Below are positions 50,078-60,029 of a DNA stretch of 64,000 bases, in pieces. The notes beneath the pieces were generated by a model. It was given only the letters and a program-made list of their open reading frames with translations. It had not been told where the DNA came from and searched no databases. Each line of letters begins with the position of its first letter. The first letter of the stretch is position 1. The translations under genes and the position numbers were made by a program. This DNA is from Planctomycetaceae bacterium (GTDB lineage: Bacteria; Planctomycetota; Phycisphaerae; Phycisphaerales; SM1A02), in NCBI GenBank assembly GCA_027490145.1, contig JAIXYQ010000009.1, positions 124,001 to 188,000 on the forward strand. The letters are read 5' to 3'.

Positions 50078-50960
50078 GGTCGTTGGTGGTGCCGTCGGAA
50101 GCCGGCGTGGGCTTCGGTGCCGTGCGCGCTGCCTGCAACAGGAGGCCCAGCACCGTGCCGGCCCCGATGAACATCAGCCACGGCCAGGGCTGCGGCGGAA
50201 CCGCCAGGCGTCCGGCCGACAGCCGCTCGACGAAGGAGGCGATGGCCGCGACGGCCAGCGCCGAGCCGACGATCGACGTCAGCAGGACCGGGACCCCTCG
50301 TGCGAAGAAGATGGCCGCGATGAACCCCGCCGCGAACCCGCCCCAGCCGAAGGCCGAGACGAGCGTTTGCGTGGCGGACGGAAGCCGCGCCCACCAGGCA
50401 TCGGTCCGGGCCCGCATGTGTCGCCATGCATCGGTCGTTCGCGCAACGAAGCCCGCATCCGTGGCTGCGTCGTTCCAACTGCGTGCCAGCGCATCGAGCA
50501 GGGTCGGCGCCAGGTCACGCGGCGTCGGCTCCGCATCGCCGAGCATCGGGGCGGAGCTTCCATCGGTCAGGGCCGCACCACCCCGGACGATCGGCGTCGG
50601 CGAGGGATTCAGGACGCCGCGATCGATCATCGTGCACGACAGCAGCACGCAGAGCGCACTGGCCAGGAGAGCCATCATCCACGCCACGCCGATCCGGAGG
50701 AAGACGACGCTGACGGTGGCCACGATGACCGCCGCCGCAAGCGCTGCGGCCCACTCGGGCACGCGCAAGGCGAAGGATTGGTGGATCCGGATGCCGACGG
50801 CCCATCCGGCGATCCCGCCGGCGACGAGCACCAGCAGCGGCAGCATGCGGGCGCCTCGGGCCACGAGCACCACACCAAGGGCACCCAACAGTGCAAGCCA
50901 TCCCGCGCTCGCGCCGGCGAGCGGTGGCAATTCGGCAAGCAGGCAGGGGGCCGCGTCCAT
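50070..50960 (-). CDS. Polytopic membrane protein of unknown function
   Basis: A 296-residue protein with about seven to eight predicted membrane helices: a cluster at ~15-130 (for example GWLALLGALGVVLVA), a soluble stretch at ~135-205, then a further cluster (for example SAFGWGGFAAGFIAAIFFA). It resembles TMEM198-type membrane proteins only in outline; I do not assign a family. Start 50960 is chosen because the upstream in-frame residues overlap the divergent gene. It overlaps lysA by 8 bp. Divergent from the SPATA20-like gene across 28 bp. Confidence 0.7.
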   Translation of the reverse strand: MDAAPCLLAELPPLAGASAGWLALLGALGVVLVARGARMLPLLVLVAGGIAGWAVGIRIHQSFALRVPEWAAALAAAVIVATVSVVFLRIGVAWMMALLASALCVLLSCTMIDRGVLNPSPTPIVRGGAALTDGSSAPMLGDAEPTPRDLAPTLLDALARSWNDAATDAGFVARTTDAWRHMRARTDAWWARLPSATQTLVSAFGWGGFAAGFIAAIFFARGVPVLLTSIVGSALAVAAIASFVERLSAGRLAVPPQPWPWLMFIGAGTVLGLLLQAARTAPKPTPASDGTTNDHG

Positions 50961-50970
50961 GCGTCGGACA

Positions 50971-50977
50971 TAGAGTA
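50971..50977. promoter_or_regulatory. Near-symmetric -10 element between divergent genes
   Basis: TAGAGTA reads TAGAGT forward, 12 nt from ATG 50989, and TACTCT backward, 11 nt from ATG 50960. Start codons are 28 bp apart. Confidence 0.5.
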
Positions 50978-50988
50978 GCCGCGCCGTC

Positions 50989-52914
50989 ATGGAACAGGAT
51001 CCACCATCAGGCAATCGCCTGTCCGCGTGCACGAGCCCCTACTTGCTGCAGCATGCGGCGAACCCCGTCGACTGGTGGCCTTGGTGCGACGAGGCGCTCG
51101 CCGAGGCACGGCGACTGGACCGGCCGCTCTTCGTGAGCATCGGCTACAGCACGTGCTACTGGTGCCACGTGATGGAGCGGGAGTCCTTCGAGGATCCGAC
51201 GATCGGGCAGGCGCTGCGCGACGGGTTCATCGCCATCAAGGTCGATCGCGAGGAGCACCCGAGCGTCGATGAATGGCTGATGACGGCCTGCCAGGTGATG
51301 ACCGAGCTGACCGATGGCCGGGCCAGCGGGGGATGGCCGCTGAACGGCTTCATCGATCCCCACTCGATGCGTGCCTTCCACGTGGGCACCTACTACCCAC
51401 CGCGCGACGCGCATGGCCGACCGTCCTTCCGCAGGGTGCTGGCCTCGCTCGGAATCGCCTGGGCGCAACGGCGCGACGAGGTCATCGTCCAGGCCAACCG
51501 CATCGGCGGGATCGTGGAGGATGTGCTCACCCGGATCGTTCCGCCGGTGGAACTTCCCGCGTCGCTGCCCAGCCAGGTCGCGCACGCCTTGCTCAGGTTC
51601 GAGGACACCACCAACGGCGGCTTCGGTGGCGCACCGAAGTTCCCCCAGCCGTGCTACCTGCGGCTGGTGCGGGAGGCTGCGCGCGAGACGCCGTCGTTGC
51701 AGCCGACGGTCACGCGAGCTCTGGACGGCATGGTCTGCGGAGGAATCCTCGACCAGGTGGGTGGTGGATTCCATCGCTACTGCGTCGACGCCACCTGGAC
51801 CGTGCCCCACTTCGAGAAGATGCTCTACGACAACGGGCAGCTGCTTGAACTCCTGGCCGTCGAGTCCGTCCGTGCGCCCGACGAACGCTGGTCCGCGGCG
51901 ATGCGCCGGACGGCGGTCTGGATCGAGCGCGAGATGACGGCCGATGGTGGTGCCTGCATCGCTGCGCTCGATGCCGAGGTCGATGGACGCGAGGGACTGA
52001 ACTACCTGTGGACGCCTGAGCAGGCACTCGATGCCTTGGCGCCGCTCGATGCCGCTGCACGCCAGGAGGCGATCGAATCACTGGGACTCGACCGGCCGAA
52101 CTTCCGCGATCCCCACCACGCCGACGCGCCGCCGACGGTCGTACCCACGCGGCGTCCCTGGCGCAGCAGCGCCGCCATCGATGGGGCGTGCGACCGTTTG
52201 CTGGCCGTGCGTGATGCGCGCCCCGGTCCGCGACGGGACACCAAGGTCATCCTGGAGTGGAATGGCCTGCTGGTGGAAGGACTCGCGGCGGCAGGACTGG
52301 CGCTGGGCGACGACCGACTCGTCAAGCGTGCCGCCGGGATCGCCGAGGCGATCTGGGGCGGGCATCAACGGGACGGTGCCTGGCACCGGACCAGGACCGG
52401 GACGGTGCTCGGGCCACCCGCGACGCTCGCGGACGTCGCCTGCCTGGGCCTCGGGCTCGAGACGCTCTGGCGCGCCACGGGCGACGAACAGTGGCTCGCT
52501 CGCGCCGTGACCCTTGAGCATCACGCGCGCGCGTGCTGGTCGGAGGAGGGCAGGTGGTGGGCCAGCCTCGGCGGCGACGGCCTTCCGGTGCGCATCAGGT
52601 CGCATCATGATGGCGCCGTGCCCAGCGGGCTCAGTGCGATCATCGACCTGCAGGTGCGTCTGGCGCTGGCGACGCGTGATCGCCCGGGCGGCCGTGATGC
52701 CCTGGATGCCCTCGCCCGCACGATCCAGGCGGAGTCCGGCACCATCATGGCCAACCCCGTTGGACTGACGTGGGCGGTTGCTGCGCTGGCGCGCGCGATG
52801 CGCGAGGGGCTGCTGCTGGGCTCGATGGGGAGCCACGCGGCGGATCGGCCGATGTCGGGTGCGTCACGTCGCATCGTCTGCACCGCGACCGGATGCACCG
52901 TGGAGTGGGCGTGA
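50989..52914 (+). CDS. DUF255 / SPATA20-like thioredoxin-domain protein (YyaL family)
   Basis: A 641-residue protein of the YyaL/SPATA20 family. The N-terminal domain (~10-170) is thioredoxin-like with the family signature [17 protein letters not shown] and redox motif [16 protein letters not shown] (CxxC). The rest is an alpha/alpha-toroid (six-hairpin glycosidase-like) region (~230-620). The biological role of this widespread family is not settled. Length (~640-680 in most members) is normal. No signal peptide, so probably cytosolic. Confidence 0.92.
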   Translation: MEQDPPSGNRLSACTSPYLLQHAANPVDWWPWCDEALAEARRLDRPLFVSIGYSTCYWCHVMERESFEDPTIGQALRDGFIAIKVDREEHPSVDEWLMTACQVMTELTDGRASGGWPLNGFIDPHSMRAFHVGTYYPPRDAHGRPSFRRVLASLGIAWAQRRDEVIVQANRIGGIVEDVLTRIVPPVELPASLPSQVAHALLRFEDTTNGGFGGAPKFPQPCYLRLVREAARETPSLQPTVTRALDGMVCGGILDQVGGGFHRYCVDATWTVPHFEKMLYDNGQLLELLAVESVRAPDERWSAAMRRTAVWIEREMTADGGACIAALDAEVDGREGLNYLWTPEQALDALAPLDAAARQEAIESLGLDRPNFRDPHHADAPPTVVPTRRPWRSSAAIDGACDRLLAVRDARPGPRRDTKVILEWNGLLVEGLAAAGLALGDDRLVKRAAGIAEAIWGGHQRDGAWHRTRTGTVLGPPATLADVACLGLGLETLWRATGDEQWLARAVTLEHHARACWSEEGRWWASLGGDGLPVRIRSHHDGAVPSGLSAIIDLQVRLALATRDRPGGRDALDALARTIQAESGTIMANPVGLTWAVAALARAMREGLLLGSMGSHAADRPMSGASRRIVCTATGCTVEWA

Positions 52915-52930
52915 CCGGTCCGTCGTCGGC

Positions 52931-52936
52931 TACGCT
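52931..52936 (+). promoter_or_regulatory. -10-like hexamer 10 nt before ATG 52947
   Basis: TACGCT, then a C-rich 10 nt and the ATG; no Shine-Dalgarno sequence. Confidence 0.4.
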
Positions 52937-52946
52937 TCCCGCCCCC

Positions 52947-53459
52947 ATGAAGCGCATCGCCCTGATCAGCACCGGCGGAACGATCGAGAAGACCTACGAC
53001 GCCCTGACCGGCGTGCTGGCCAACCGCGTGGCGGTCCTCGACGTGATGCTCGCGCAGATGGACCTGCGCGGCGTGGGCGTGTCGCGCATCGCGCTCATGA
53101 ACAAGGACAGCCTTGACATGACGCCGGAGGACCACGCCCTGATCGCCGCGACGGTGCACAACGCGCTGCGTGACCACGATGGGGTGGTGGTGGTCCATGG
53201 GACCGACCGGTTGGCCGTGAGCGGCGAGGCCGTCCTCGAGCGGCTGGCGCGCGAGGGCGCGCTGACCAAGCCCGTGGTCTTCACCGGCGCGATGAAGCCC
53301 TATGAGCTGCGCGACACCGATGCGCAGCAGAACCTGACCGAGGCCCTGCTCGCCGTGCAGATCGTGGCGCCGGGCGTGTACGTGGCCATGCAGAACCAGG
53401 TGCTCGCCTTCCCGGGCGTGACGAAGGACCGCACCCGCGGCACCTTCATCAAGGCCTGA
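52947..53459 (+). CDS. Short asparaginase-like protein (N-terminal domain only)
   Basis: A 170-residue protein corresponding to the N-terminal domain of L-asparaginases. It contains the nucleophile Thr region ISTGGTIEKTYD, VVVHGTDRLAVSGEAV with the second catalytic Thr-Asp pair, and FTGAMKPYELRDTDAQQNL with the Lys. Full-length asparaginases are ~320-350 residues with a second domain; that domain is absent and the ORF ends cleanly with no remnant before smc. Single-domain members are known as a separate group, so this is probably not a truncation. Substrate uncertain. It converges with smc across 8 bp. Confidence 0.85.
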   Translation: MKRIALISTGGTIEKTYDALTGVLANRVAVLDVMLAQMDLRGVGVSRIALMNKDSLDMTPEDHALIAATVHNALRDHDGVVVVHGTDRLAVSGEAVLERLAREGALTKPVVFTGAMKPYELRDTDAQQNLTEALLAVQIVAPGVYVAMQNQVLAFPGVTKDRTRGTFIKA

Positions 53460-53467
53460 CGGACGGC

Positions 53468-56400
53468 TCAGGCCGTGCCGACGGCTTCTTCGGCTTCGCG
53501 CTCGGCCTGCTCGACGGCATCCTTGCTCAGGCGACCGTCGTTGCCGACCTGCTCGAACCGGACCGCCACGCGACGACTCACGCCGCGCTGCGGCATGGTC
53601 ACGCCGTAGAGCTTGTGGCAGTGCTGCATCGTGCGCTTGTGGTGCGTGATCACGATGAAGTGGCTGCGATCGAGGAAGCCATGAAGGCTCGACGCGAAGC
53701 GTTCGGTGTTGGCCTCGTCGAGCGCCGCATCGACTTCGTCGAGGATGCAGAAGGGGGCGGGCTTGCTCTGGAAGATCGCCAGCAAGAGCGCGACGGTGGT
53801 CATGCTCTTCTCGCCGCCAGAGAGCTGGCTGATGACTCGGGGTTCCTTGCCCGGGGGCTTGGCACGGATCTCGATGCCGCTGGCGAGCCAGTCCACGTTG
53901 CCCTCCTCGTCGGGCACGAGGAACATGTCGGCGCTGCCGCCGCCGAAGAGCCGCCGGAACATGCCGTCGGTTCCGCCGAAATTGGTCCGCACCGCGTTGA
54001 AGGTCTCCTCGAAGCGGACGCGGCTGATGCGGTCGAGTTCGCCCACGAGCACCTCGAGCTGCGACTTGGCCTGGTCGATGTCCGCCAGCTGGGTTCCAAG
54101 GTCATTGAACCTGGTCTCGAGCAGCGTGAGTTCATCGATCGCGTCAAGGTTCACGTTGCCCAGTCGGCGGATCTCCTCGCGCAGGCCGTCGGCCTCGGCA
54201 CCTGCCTCGGTGCGGTCCGGCGCGACGAAGGTTCCCGCCTCGCGCTCCTCGACGTGGAGGGCGTAACCGAGGGCCAGGTCAAGGCCGAGTTCCTCGAGCG
54301 TCGAGGCGACGAGATTCTCGAGCTTGATGGTGGCCTCGCGACGCGAGAGTTCGGCGGCATTCCACTGGCGCTCGGTCTCGTGGCCGGCCTCCCGTTCGCT
54401 CCGCAGCACCTCAGAGGCGCGCTCATTGGCCACCGTGGCCTGGGTGAACCGCTCGGCGATCGCCACGAGCGACGTTGCGGCGGCCCGCTCCTGGCCGAGC
54501 GCTGCATCCCGGTCCGCCTCGGCTGCGCGGATCGCGGCGGCGAACTCATCGAGCTGGCCGTGACGGCGCGCATGCTGGTCTTCCAGCGTGGCGCGGCGCG
54601 CACGGAGTTCATCGATCGATCGGCGCAGGATCCCGCTCTCGCGGCGGGTCGCATCGAGCACCGACTGTGCCTGCGACGCCTTGATGCGGGCGGTGTTGAA
54701 GGACTCGCCGGCCTGGTCCGCCTCGGCCTGGCCCTGCTGCAGGGCGGCTGCGGCCTCGATCGCGGCGGCCTGGGCGCGAGCGGCGTCATCCGCAAGCGCA
54801 GCGAGACGTTCGCCCGCTTCCCGACGTTCGTTGGTGATGGTGGCTCGGCGAGACTCGAGTTCGCGTCGTTCATCCACGAGACGCGCACGGTCACGCTCGA
54901 CGCGGGCCAGGAGCTGCTCCACCCGATCGACCTCGAACTGCGCCTCGACCGCATCACGACGTGCGGTCTGCAGTGCCTCGTCCAGGCTGCGATGACGGGC
55001 CCGCGCCTGTTCACCCTCGCTCGCCAGGGCGTTGCATTCTCCCTCGAGGCCCTCGATGCGCCGTCCCAGCGCACGCGTGGCGGCCACGAGCTCGGCCATC
55101 TCGGCACGACGGCTGAGCATGCCGCCCACCGCGGCATCGGCGGCACCCACGGTCACGACGCCGGTGCGGTCGATCAGGTCTCCGGACGGGGTCACGATGC
55201 GCGCGCCGCGCAGGCCGCCTTGGGCCATCAGGAGCGCGGCGTCAAGGTCGTTGACGAGCCAGGTATCCGACAGCAGGCACTCGGCGACCTTGGTGGCGTC
55301 GCCGGCGGCACGGACGAAGCCGAGCAGCGGCAGCGCTCCCTCGACCTCGCCACGCTCGACGCCCGCGGGGCGCTGGATGGATGCCGTGGCGAACGAGATG
55401 CGCCCACGCTGTTCCTTGGCGGTCACCACCGTCGGCCTGACCGACTCGGGTGCGTCGAGCAGCAGCATCTGCAGTGCCTCGCCCAGTGCCGCTTCGACCG
55501 CCGTGGCGTGCTCACGGTCACTCTCGAGCAGGTCGCCGAGCATGCCACGCACGCTGGGGAATCGTTCGGGGGCGCCGAGGACGGCCTTGACCGCACCGGT
55601 CAGGCCCTCGCGGGCATCCTGCATCTCACCGAGGATTCGACGGCGGCTCTCGATGCGGGTGCGCTCGTCACGAAGCTCTGCGAGTTCCTCGAGCATCGCC
55701 TCGCTTCGATCGTCGAAGTGGGCGGCCACGCGGAGTTCCTCGGTGGCTTCGCGGTGCAGTCGCTCCTGCGCATCGTTGGCCGTCTGCCGCCGCACGATCG
55801 CCTTGACCCGGGCCAGGCGACCGGCGTCGAGTTCCTCGGCGAAGGGGGCCTCGCGCGCATCGAGGCGCTCGAGCTGTTCCACCAAGGACCGTTCCCGCTC
55901 ATCCGCGGCCGTGGAGCGCTGGGCGGCACGGGATCGCTCGCGCTCAAGCCCGACCACCTGCTCACGCAGTCGCTCGTGTCGCGACCGCGCATCGGTCAGC
56001 GTGCGGGCGATCGATGCCCGCCGCTCGCTCGCGGCGGTGGCTTCGGCCTCGGCGGCCGTCACGGCCAGTTCGTTGGCATTGAGCTGCTCGTCGAGCGTGC
56101 CGAGCTGGGCCTGCACCTCGCCCATGCGCTCATCGGCCTGCGCCAAGGCCACGCGGTCGGTCTCGAGATCCGCCTCGGCACGCGCAAGACCCTGGCGAGC
56201 CGCATCCGCACGCTGCTGGTGCTGGCCCACCAGACCCTGGGCCTCCAGTCGTTCGCGCTCGTGCGACTGCTGCTCATGCATGACCTGGTCACGCGCCAGT
56301 TCGGCGTCGCGCTTGGCCTCCTCGGCCAGCCGAACGCGCTCGATCAGGGCATCCCGCGTGCCGTCGAGCGAGGCGACCAGCGCCTCCGCCTCGGCAAGAC

Positions 56401-57241
56401 GGGTCCGTTGCTCGTGGTACAGGTCGAAGGCAAGCGCCGAACGGATCGCACGCCGACGCGTGTCCAACTCCTGGAAACGCTTGGCCTTCTCCGCCTGGCC
56501 GCGCACGATGCGCAGGCGACGCTCGGTGCTTGCGAGCTGCTCGCGAATCAGGATGAGGTTGCGCTCGGCGCTGTCCAGCTTGCGCTGCGCCTCGGCCTTG
56601 CGCGCCCGGAACTTGGCCACACCGGCCGCTTCCTCGAGGATCGCCCGACGCTCCGCGGGGTTCGCCTCGAGCAGGGCGGCCACCTTGCCCTGCTCGATGA
56701 TGGAGTACGCATCGGTACCGATGCCGGTGTCCATGAAGAGCTCACGGATGTCGCGCAGACGGACCTTCTTGCCGTTGATGAGGTACTCGCTCCGGCCGTC
56801 GGAGTAGAGGCGCCGGGTGACCTCGACCACGTCATGGTCGACCGGCAGGGCGCGGTGCACCACCAGGCCACGACGGACCTGTGCGGACCCCTCGGCCTCG
56901 CCGTCATCCGACTCCTGCTCATCCTCGATGGTCTCCATCGCGGGCGCGCTCGGCGCCACCTCGACGGAACGGTCGAGCACCGGGTTGTCGAAGGTCAGGG
57001 TCACGCTCGCGCAGCCGAGCGGCTTGCGCGTGGCGCTGCCCGCGAAGATCACGTCGATCATGGCGGAGCCGCGGAGGCTCTTGGCGCTGCGCTCGCCCAG
57101 CACCCACTTGATGGCGTCGACGACGTTGCTCTTGCCGCAGCCGTTGGGCCCGACGATGCCGATCACCGGGGCATCGAAGGTGAACTCCGTGGTGTCGGCG
57201 AAACTCTTGAAGCCGCTCAGGGTGAGCTTGGCAAGGCGCAT
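53468..57241 (-). CDS. smc: Chromosome segregation protein SMC
   Basis: A 1257-residue SMC ATPase, core of bacterial condensin with ScpA and ScpB; it compacts and segregates the chromosome. The head starts LSGFKSFAD with Walker [10 protein letters not shown] (~32-40). Long coiled coils at ~170-500 and ~690-1030 flank a hinge at ~520-680. The signature motif is [10 protein letters not shown] and Walker B is [15 protein letters not shown] near the C-terminus. An acidic insert at ~105-125 follows the Walker A region. A well-placed AGGAGG precedes ATG 57241. scpA and scpB are not in the window. It may be co-transcribed with the FlgI-like gene 73 bp upstream. Confidence 0.97.
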   Translation of the reverse strand: MRLAKLTLSGFKSFADTTEFTFDAPVIGIVGPNGCGKSNVVDAIKWVLGERSAKSLRGSAMIDVIFAGSATRKPLGCASVTLTFDNPVLDRSVEVAPSAPAMETIEDEQESDDGEAEGSAQVRRGLVVHRALPVDHDVVEVTRRLYSDGRSEYLINGKKVRLRDIRELFMDTGIGTDAYSIIEQGKVAALLEANPAERRAILEEAAGVAKFRARKAEAQRKLDSAERNLILIREQLASTERRLRIVRGQAEKAKRFQELDTRRRAIRSALAFDLYHEQRTRLAEAEALVASLDGTRDALIERVRLAEEAKRDAELARDQVMHEQQSHERERLEAQGLVGQHQQRADAARQGLARAEADLETDRVALAQADERMGEVQAQLGTLDEQLNANELAVTAAEAEATAASERRASIARTLTDARSRHERLREQVVGLERERSRAAQRSTAADERERSLVEQLERLDAREAPFAEELDAGRLARVKAIVRRQTANDAQERLHREATEELRVAAHFDDRSEAMLEELAELRDERTRIESRRRILGEMQDAREGLTGAVKAVLGAPERFPSVRGMLGDLLESDREHATAVEAALGEALQMLLLDAPESVRPTVVTAKEQRGRISFATASIQRPAGVERGEVEGALPLLGFVRAAGDATKVAECLLSDTWLVNDLDAALLMAQGGLRGARIVTPSGDLIDRTGVVTVGAADAAVGGMLSRRAEMAELVAATRALGRRIEGLEGECNALASEGEQARARHRSLDEALQTARRDAVEAQFEVDRVEQLLARVERDRARLVDERRELESRRATITNERREAGERLAALADDAARAQAAAIEAAAALQQGQAEADQAGESFNTARIKASQAQSVLDATRRESGILRRSIDELRARRATLEDQHARRHGQLDEFAAAIRAAEADRDAALGQERAAATSLVAIAERFTQATVANERASEVLRSEREAGHETERQWNAAELSRREATIKLENLVASTLEELGLDLALGYALHVEEREAGTFVAPDRTEAGAEADGLREEIRRLGNVNLDAIDELTLLETRFNDLGTQLADIDQAKSQLEVLVGELDRISRVRFEETFNAVRTNFGGTDGMFRRLFGGGSADMFLVPDEEGNVDWLASGIEIRAKPPGKEPRVISQLSGGEKSMTTVALLLAIFQSKPAPFCILDEVDAALDEANTERFASSLHGFLDRSHFIVITHHKRTMQHCHKLYGVTMPQRGVSRRVAVRFEQVGNDGRLSKDAVEQAEREAEEAVGTA

Positions 57242-57314
57242 CTTTCAGACCTCCTGTCATCGCGCGGACCCATCCATGGGCCCGGCCGCTCACGGCACGC
57301 GACAACCACTTGCG

Positions 57315-59201
57315 TCAACGGGGAACAGTATCACGGGAAGGACGCTGCGAATCAACCGGGCTGCCGACCGACGCGCGGTCGAGGTCCGTTCCGGAGCCCG
57401 AGCCGGAGCGCTCCTTGGCCTCGGCGGCAAGGTCCTTCTCGTCCTCGGGCACGTCGAACTCCGGCCGGTCGGCCTCGGCGTCCTCTTCTTCCGTGCGCAG
57501 CAGCTCCGCCAGGATGCGATCCTGCTCGACCTTGAAGTCACCCTTGAAGTAGCCGTCCTTCCAGAGTCGGTGCAGCGTGCCGATCGCCTCGCTGTAACTC
57601 ATGTTCAGGCCTGGCGATGGATACTCCGGCGAGGCACGATGGCCGAGGAATCTGGCGAACTCCGCCAGTTCGGGTCGCACCTGCTCCCGCAGCACGCCGC
57701 CGTCCGGGGCCTGCCAGAAGACGTCCAGCAGCGGCTGGTCGTAGTCGCCGCGGACCACCAGCCTCGAGTCGAACTCGGTCAGCGTCATGGGGCGGACGAC
57801 TTCGGCCTCGTCGCCGAAGATGACCACGCGCGGCTGACCGCTCTGCGTGACGTAGATCATCGGCTTCTTGCTGCCGATCGTGTTGAGCAGGTACTTGCCG
57901 TTGACGTCGACCTCGCCGATCGACGCGTCGCCCCGCTTGAGCAGGGCGTCGAACGCCGCCAGCCTGACATCGATGTCCGTGTCATCGATCAGGGGGCGCA
58001 GCCCGATGTTCACCCGCGGATTGCCCTGCATGTTGGCCAACAACTTGATGGCATCGATGCGCAGCGCCGATCCGTTGTCGTTGGCCATGGTCAGCAGGTG
58101 CGGCACCACGACCGGGTCGTTCAGGTACGCACCGGCCTGCAGCCCGGCGAATCGCGGCTGTTCCTCGGCGTACTCGTAGAGGGACTGCACGGTGGGAATG
58201 GCCTTCTTGCCCAGTGCCTGCCAGCGGAGACTCGCCGCGGCGGCCGCACCGGGGTTGGCGATGAGTGCCCGCTTGACCTGCAGGGCGGTGGCCTCGATGG
58301 AGGCCGTGTTCAGGGGCGTGTGCCGGACCAGCTCCACGAAGTCGTTGGTCCGACTGAAGTAGGTGGGGGGGATCACCACGTCGACCGCCTCGTCGCTGCG
58401 GCCACGGGCCGTGTCATCGTGCTGGCCGGGCTCGCGGGGGAACGAACTGTTGATGGCGCTCGCGATCAGCTTGGCGCGAGCATGGCTCGGCGTGGCAAGG
58501 CGAAGCCGAAGCACCATGTCGTCGGTGACCACGCCGCCGTTCAGCACGCGACCACTCAGGCGATTCACGGTGTCCGTGCTCACGCCCACGGGGTCAGCGA
58601 ACGGATTGATGACCAGGTCGCCCATGCCACGCGCCAGGATCTTCGGTTGCTTGCTGCCGAGCATCAGGGGGCCCGGACGAAGATCGGTCAGGATGAGTCG
58701 CCCACCTTCGAGGCTCGTGGCTCCGGTCCCGGGTGCGGCGAAGACGCGAAGGTCGAAGCGGGTGCCCTTGGGTGCAGCCGGCGGAATGATGCCCTCGACC
58801 ACGACGATCGCGGTGTTCTCCTCGCCGAGCAGTCGGTCGAGTTCGCTCGAGTCAGGTGCCTTGCCGTCAGCGCCAAGGCGCAGGCGCTGCAGGTCCTTCA
58901 GCACCTGGGCACGAACCTCGGTCGGTGCGATGCGGCTGCCGGTGCCACGAAGATCGAACACCAGGCCGTAGCCGCGCACCACGGTGGGGGTGAAACCGGT
59001 CACGATCGTCTCGGCCGCAATCGTGCCACGCATGATCGGGTCGACGTCCATCGGGATCACGCGACGGTCGGCGCGCGACTGCTTCGGTCGCTCGGGGGCA
59101 TCCTCGACCAGCGCCCCCGCGCACGCCGCCAACAGCGCCACCAAAGCCACCGCAAGCGGCAGTCGGACCGAGGACAGGAGTTCGTGGCTGCACCAGGCCA
59201 T
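57315..59201 (-). CDS. FlgI-like lipoprotein with HEAT-like repeats
   Basis: A 628-residue lipoprotein (lipobox LLAAC, Cys27). Residues ~50-270 resemble the flagellar P-ring protein FlgI: TGFTPTVVRGYGLVFDLRGTG, FDLRVFAAPGTGATSLEGG and GGVVTDDMVLRLRLATP. Residues ~330-420 are HEAT-like helices (VVPHLLTMANDNGSALRID and following). The C-terminus is acidic and low-complexity. FlgI normally is ~350 residues, periplasmic and not lipidated; no flagellar gene is nearby. Such FlgI-domain proteins may build ring structures other than flagella. The role is unknown. Confidence 0.8.
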   Translation of the reverse strand: MAWCSHELLSSVRLPLAVALVALLAACAGALVEDAPERPKQSRADRRVIPMDVDPIMRGTIAAETIVTGFTPTVVRGYGLVFDLRGTGSRIAPTEVRAQVLKDLQRLRLGADGKAPDSSELDRLLGEENTAIVVVEGIIPPAAPKGTRFDLRVFAAPGTGATSLEGGRLILTDLRPGPLMLGSKQPKILARGMGDLVINPFADPVGVSTDTVNRLSGRVLNGGVVTDDMVLRLRLATPSHARAKLIASAINSSFPREPGQHDDTARGRSDEAVDVVIPPTYFSRTNDFVELVRHTPLNTASIEATALQVKRALIANPGAAAAASLRWQALGKKAIPTVQSLYEYAEEQPRFAGLQAGAYLNDPVVVPHLLTMANDNGSALRIDAIKLLANMQGNPRVNIGLRPLIDDTDIDVRLAAFDALLKRGDASIGEVDVNGKYLLNTIGSKKPMIYVTQSGQPRVVIFGDEAEVVRPMTLTEFDSRLVVRGDYDQPLLDVFWQAPDGGVLREQVRPELAEFARFLGHRASPEYPSPGLNMSYSEAIGTLHRLWKDGYFKGDFKVEQDRILAELLRTEEEDAEADRPEFDVPEDEKDLAAEAKERSGSGSGTDLDRASVGSPVDSQRPSRDTVPR

Positions 59202-59276
59202 CGTGGGAAGGCCGGAGGATAGCCGCCGCGACGAAGTTCACGAACAGCAACCCGGCACCGTCCGGACTGCCCGTGG

Positions 59277-59282
59277 CACAAT
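59277..59282 (+). promoter_or_regulatory. -10-like hexamer 6 nt before ATG 59289
   Basis: CACAAT followed by GCCCGC and the ATG; it fits a leaderless start but is a weaker hexamer than the others. Confidence 0.35.
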
Positions 59283-59288
59283 GCCCGC

Positions 59289-59810
59289 ATGTCCACCACG
59301 ACACCTCCGGCGCGGCGATCGTCCCCTCGGACCCTGACCATGGTCATGCTTGCCCTTGGCCTCGGGGCCTTGGGCCAGCACCTCCTTCGACCTTTCCAGG
59401 ACTCCGAGGCCTCGGCCGGCAACCTTGCCGACGCTCCGGACCGATGGCATTTCGCACGTGGCCGCGAAGTCTGGGTGCTCGCCGGAGCAGGCAACGCATG
59501 CGAAGGCCGGACCTTCGAATCACCTGGCGGCCGCGCTTCCTACGGAAGCGATGAGCAAGGACGGTTCATCTGCCGCGGAAGCATTGGGCCAGCGGGGGCG
59601 ATCAAGGCATCGTGGGAGCAGGAGTTCCCGTCGATCGATGCGGCGGGCGCCTTCTGGCAGGAGAAGATCGACGAGATCTGGTACGAGGTCGGCGGCGAAG
59701 GATGGCACGTGTTCCAGGTCGACACGGAGCGCGGGCAGACCGATCCCAACGGCCGTTGCGGGAAACTCGCCACGAAGGAATTCACCTACTTCCTCCGCAA
59801 GGGCGAGTGA
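59289..59810 (+). CDS. Hypothetical protein with N-terminal membrane anchor
   Basis: A 173-residue protein of unknown function. Residues ~17-33 form a single hydrophobic segment (MVMLALGLGALGQHLL), so it is exported or anchored. The remainder has four cysteines (CEGRTF, FICRGS, GRCGKL and the preceding region) and a conserved-looking acidic/aromatic stretch (EKIDEIWYEVGGEGWHVF). No known domain was recognised. It is divergent from the FlgI-like gene (87 bp) and 38 bp upstream of tRNA-Val. Confidence 0.65.
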   Translation: MSTTTPPARRSSPRTLTMVMLALGLGALGQHLLRPFQDSEASAGNLADAPDRWHFARGREVWVLAGAGNACEGRTFESPGGRASYGSDEQGRFICRGSIGPAGAIKASWEQEFPSIDAAGAFWQEKIDEIWYEVGGEGWHVFQVDTERGQTDPNGRCGKLATKEFTYFLRKGE

Positions 59811-59848
59811 GTCGGGGCGCGCCAAGGCCGCGCTAGACTCCGTTCGCC

Positions 59849-59922
59849 GGGCGCTTAGCTCAGTTGGTTAGAGCACCGCTATTACACAGCGGGGGTCACA
59901 GGTTCGAGTCCTGTAGCGCTCA
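59849..59922 (+). tRNA. tRNA-Val (anticodon UAC)
   Basis: A 74-nt cloverleaf: acceptor GGGCGCT/AGCGCTC, D stem GCTC/GAGC, anticodon stem CCGCT/AGCGG with loop ATTACAC (anticodon UAC), T stem ACAGG/CCTGT, discriminator A. CCA is not encoded. TAGACT at 59834-59839 is a likely -10 box. The T-arm-to-acceptor end is duplicated 93 bp downstream. Confidence 0.95.
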
Positions 59923-59936
59923 CTTCGTGAGCTCTT
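59904..59936 (+). repeat. Direct repeat copy 1 (3' end of tRNA-Val plus 14 nt)
   Basis: Thirty-three bases starting in the T loop, running through the acceptor end and 14 nt beyond the tRNA, identical to 59997-60029. The 3' half folds into a GCTCAC-TTC-GTGAGC hairpin followed by TCTT. Confidence 0.9.
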
Positions 59937-59957
59937 GGATGCGGCAGGGCCGCATCC
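59937..59957. repeat. Perfect hairpin with 9-bp stem and 3-nt loop
   Basis: GGATGCGGC / GCCGCATCC separated by AGG, directly after direct repeat copy 1. Confidence 0.85.
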
Positions 59958-59974
59958 GCGCGGCTTCGCCGCGC
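59958..59974. repeat. Perfect hairpin with 7-bp stem and TTC loop
   Basis: GCGCGGC / GCCGCGC separated by TTC, abutting the previous hairpin with no spacer. Confidence 0.85.
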
Positions 59975-59996
59975 CAGTCCTTCGCGCCTTGCGGCG

Positions 59997-60029
59997 TCGA
60001 GTCCTGTAGCGCTCACTTCGTGAGCTCTT
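59997..60029 (+). repeat. Direct repeat copy 2 (isolated tRNA-Val 3' end)
   Basis: Identical to 59904-59936 over 33 nt but without the rest of a tRNA upstream, so it is a tRNA-end fragment. Such fragments are typical of attachment-site duplications, though no integrase lies nearby. Confidence 0.9.

Noticed and set aside
53615-57535. A 1306-codon open frame on the plus strand antisense to smc
   Set aside because: It mirrors smc codon structure in a high-GC gene; smc on the minus strand has all SMC motifs and this frame has no recognisable domain or start signal.
59918-59932. Terminator of tRNA-Val
   Set aside because: The hairpin uses the tRNA's own acceptor bases, so it could not form in a folded tRNA, and only TCTT follows.
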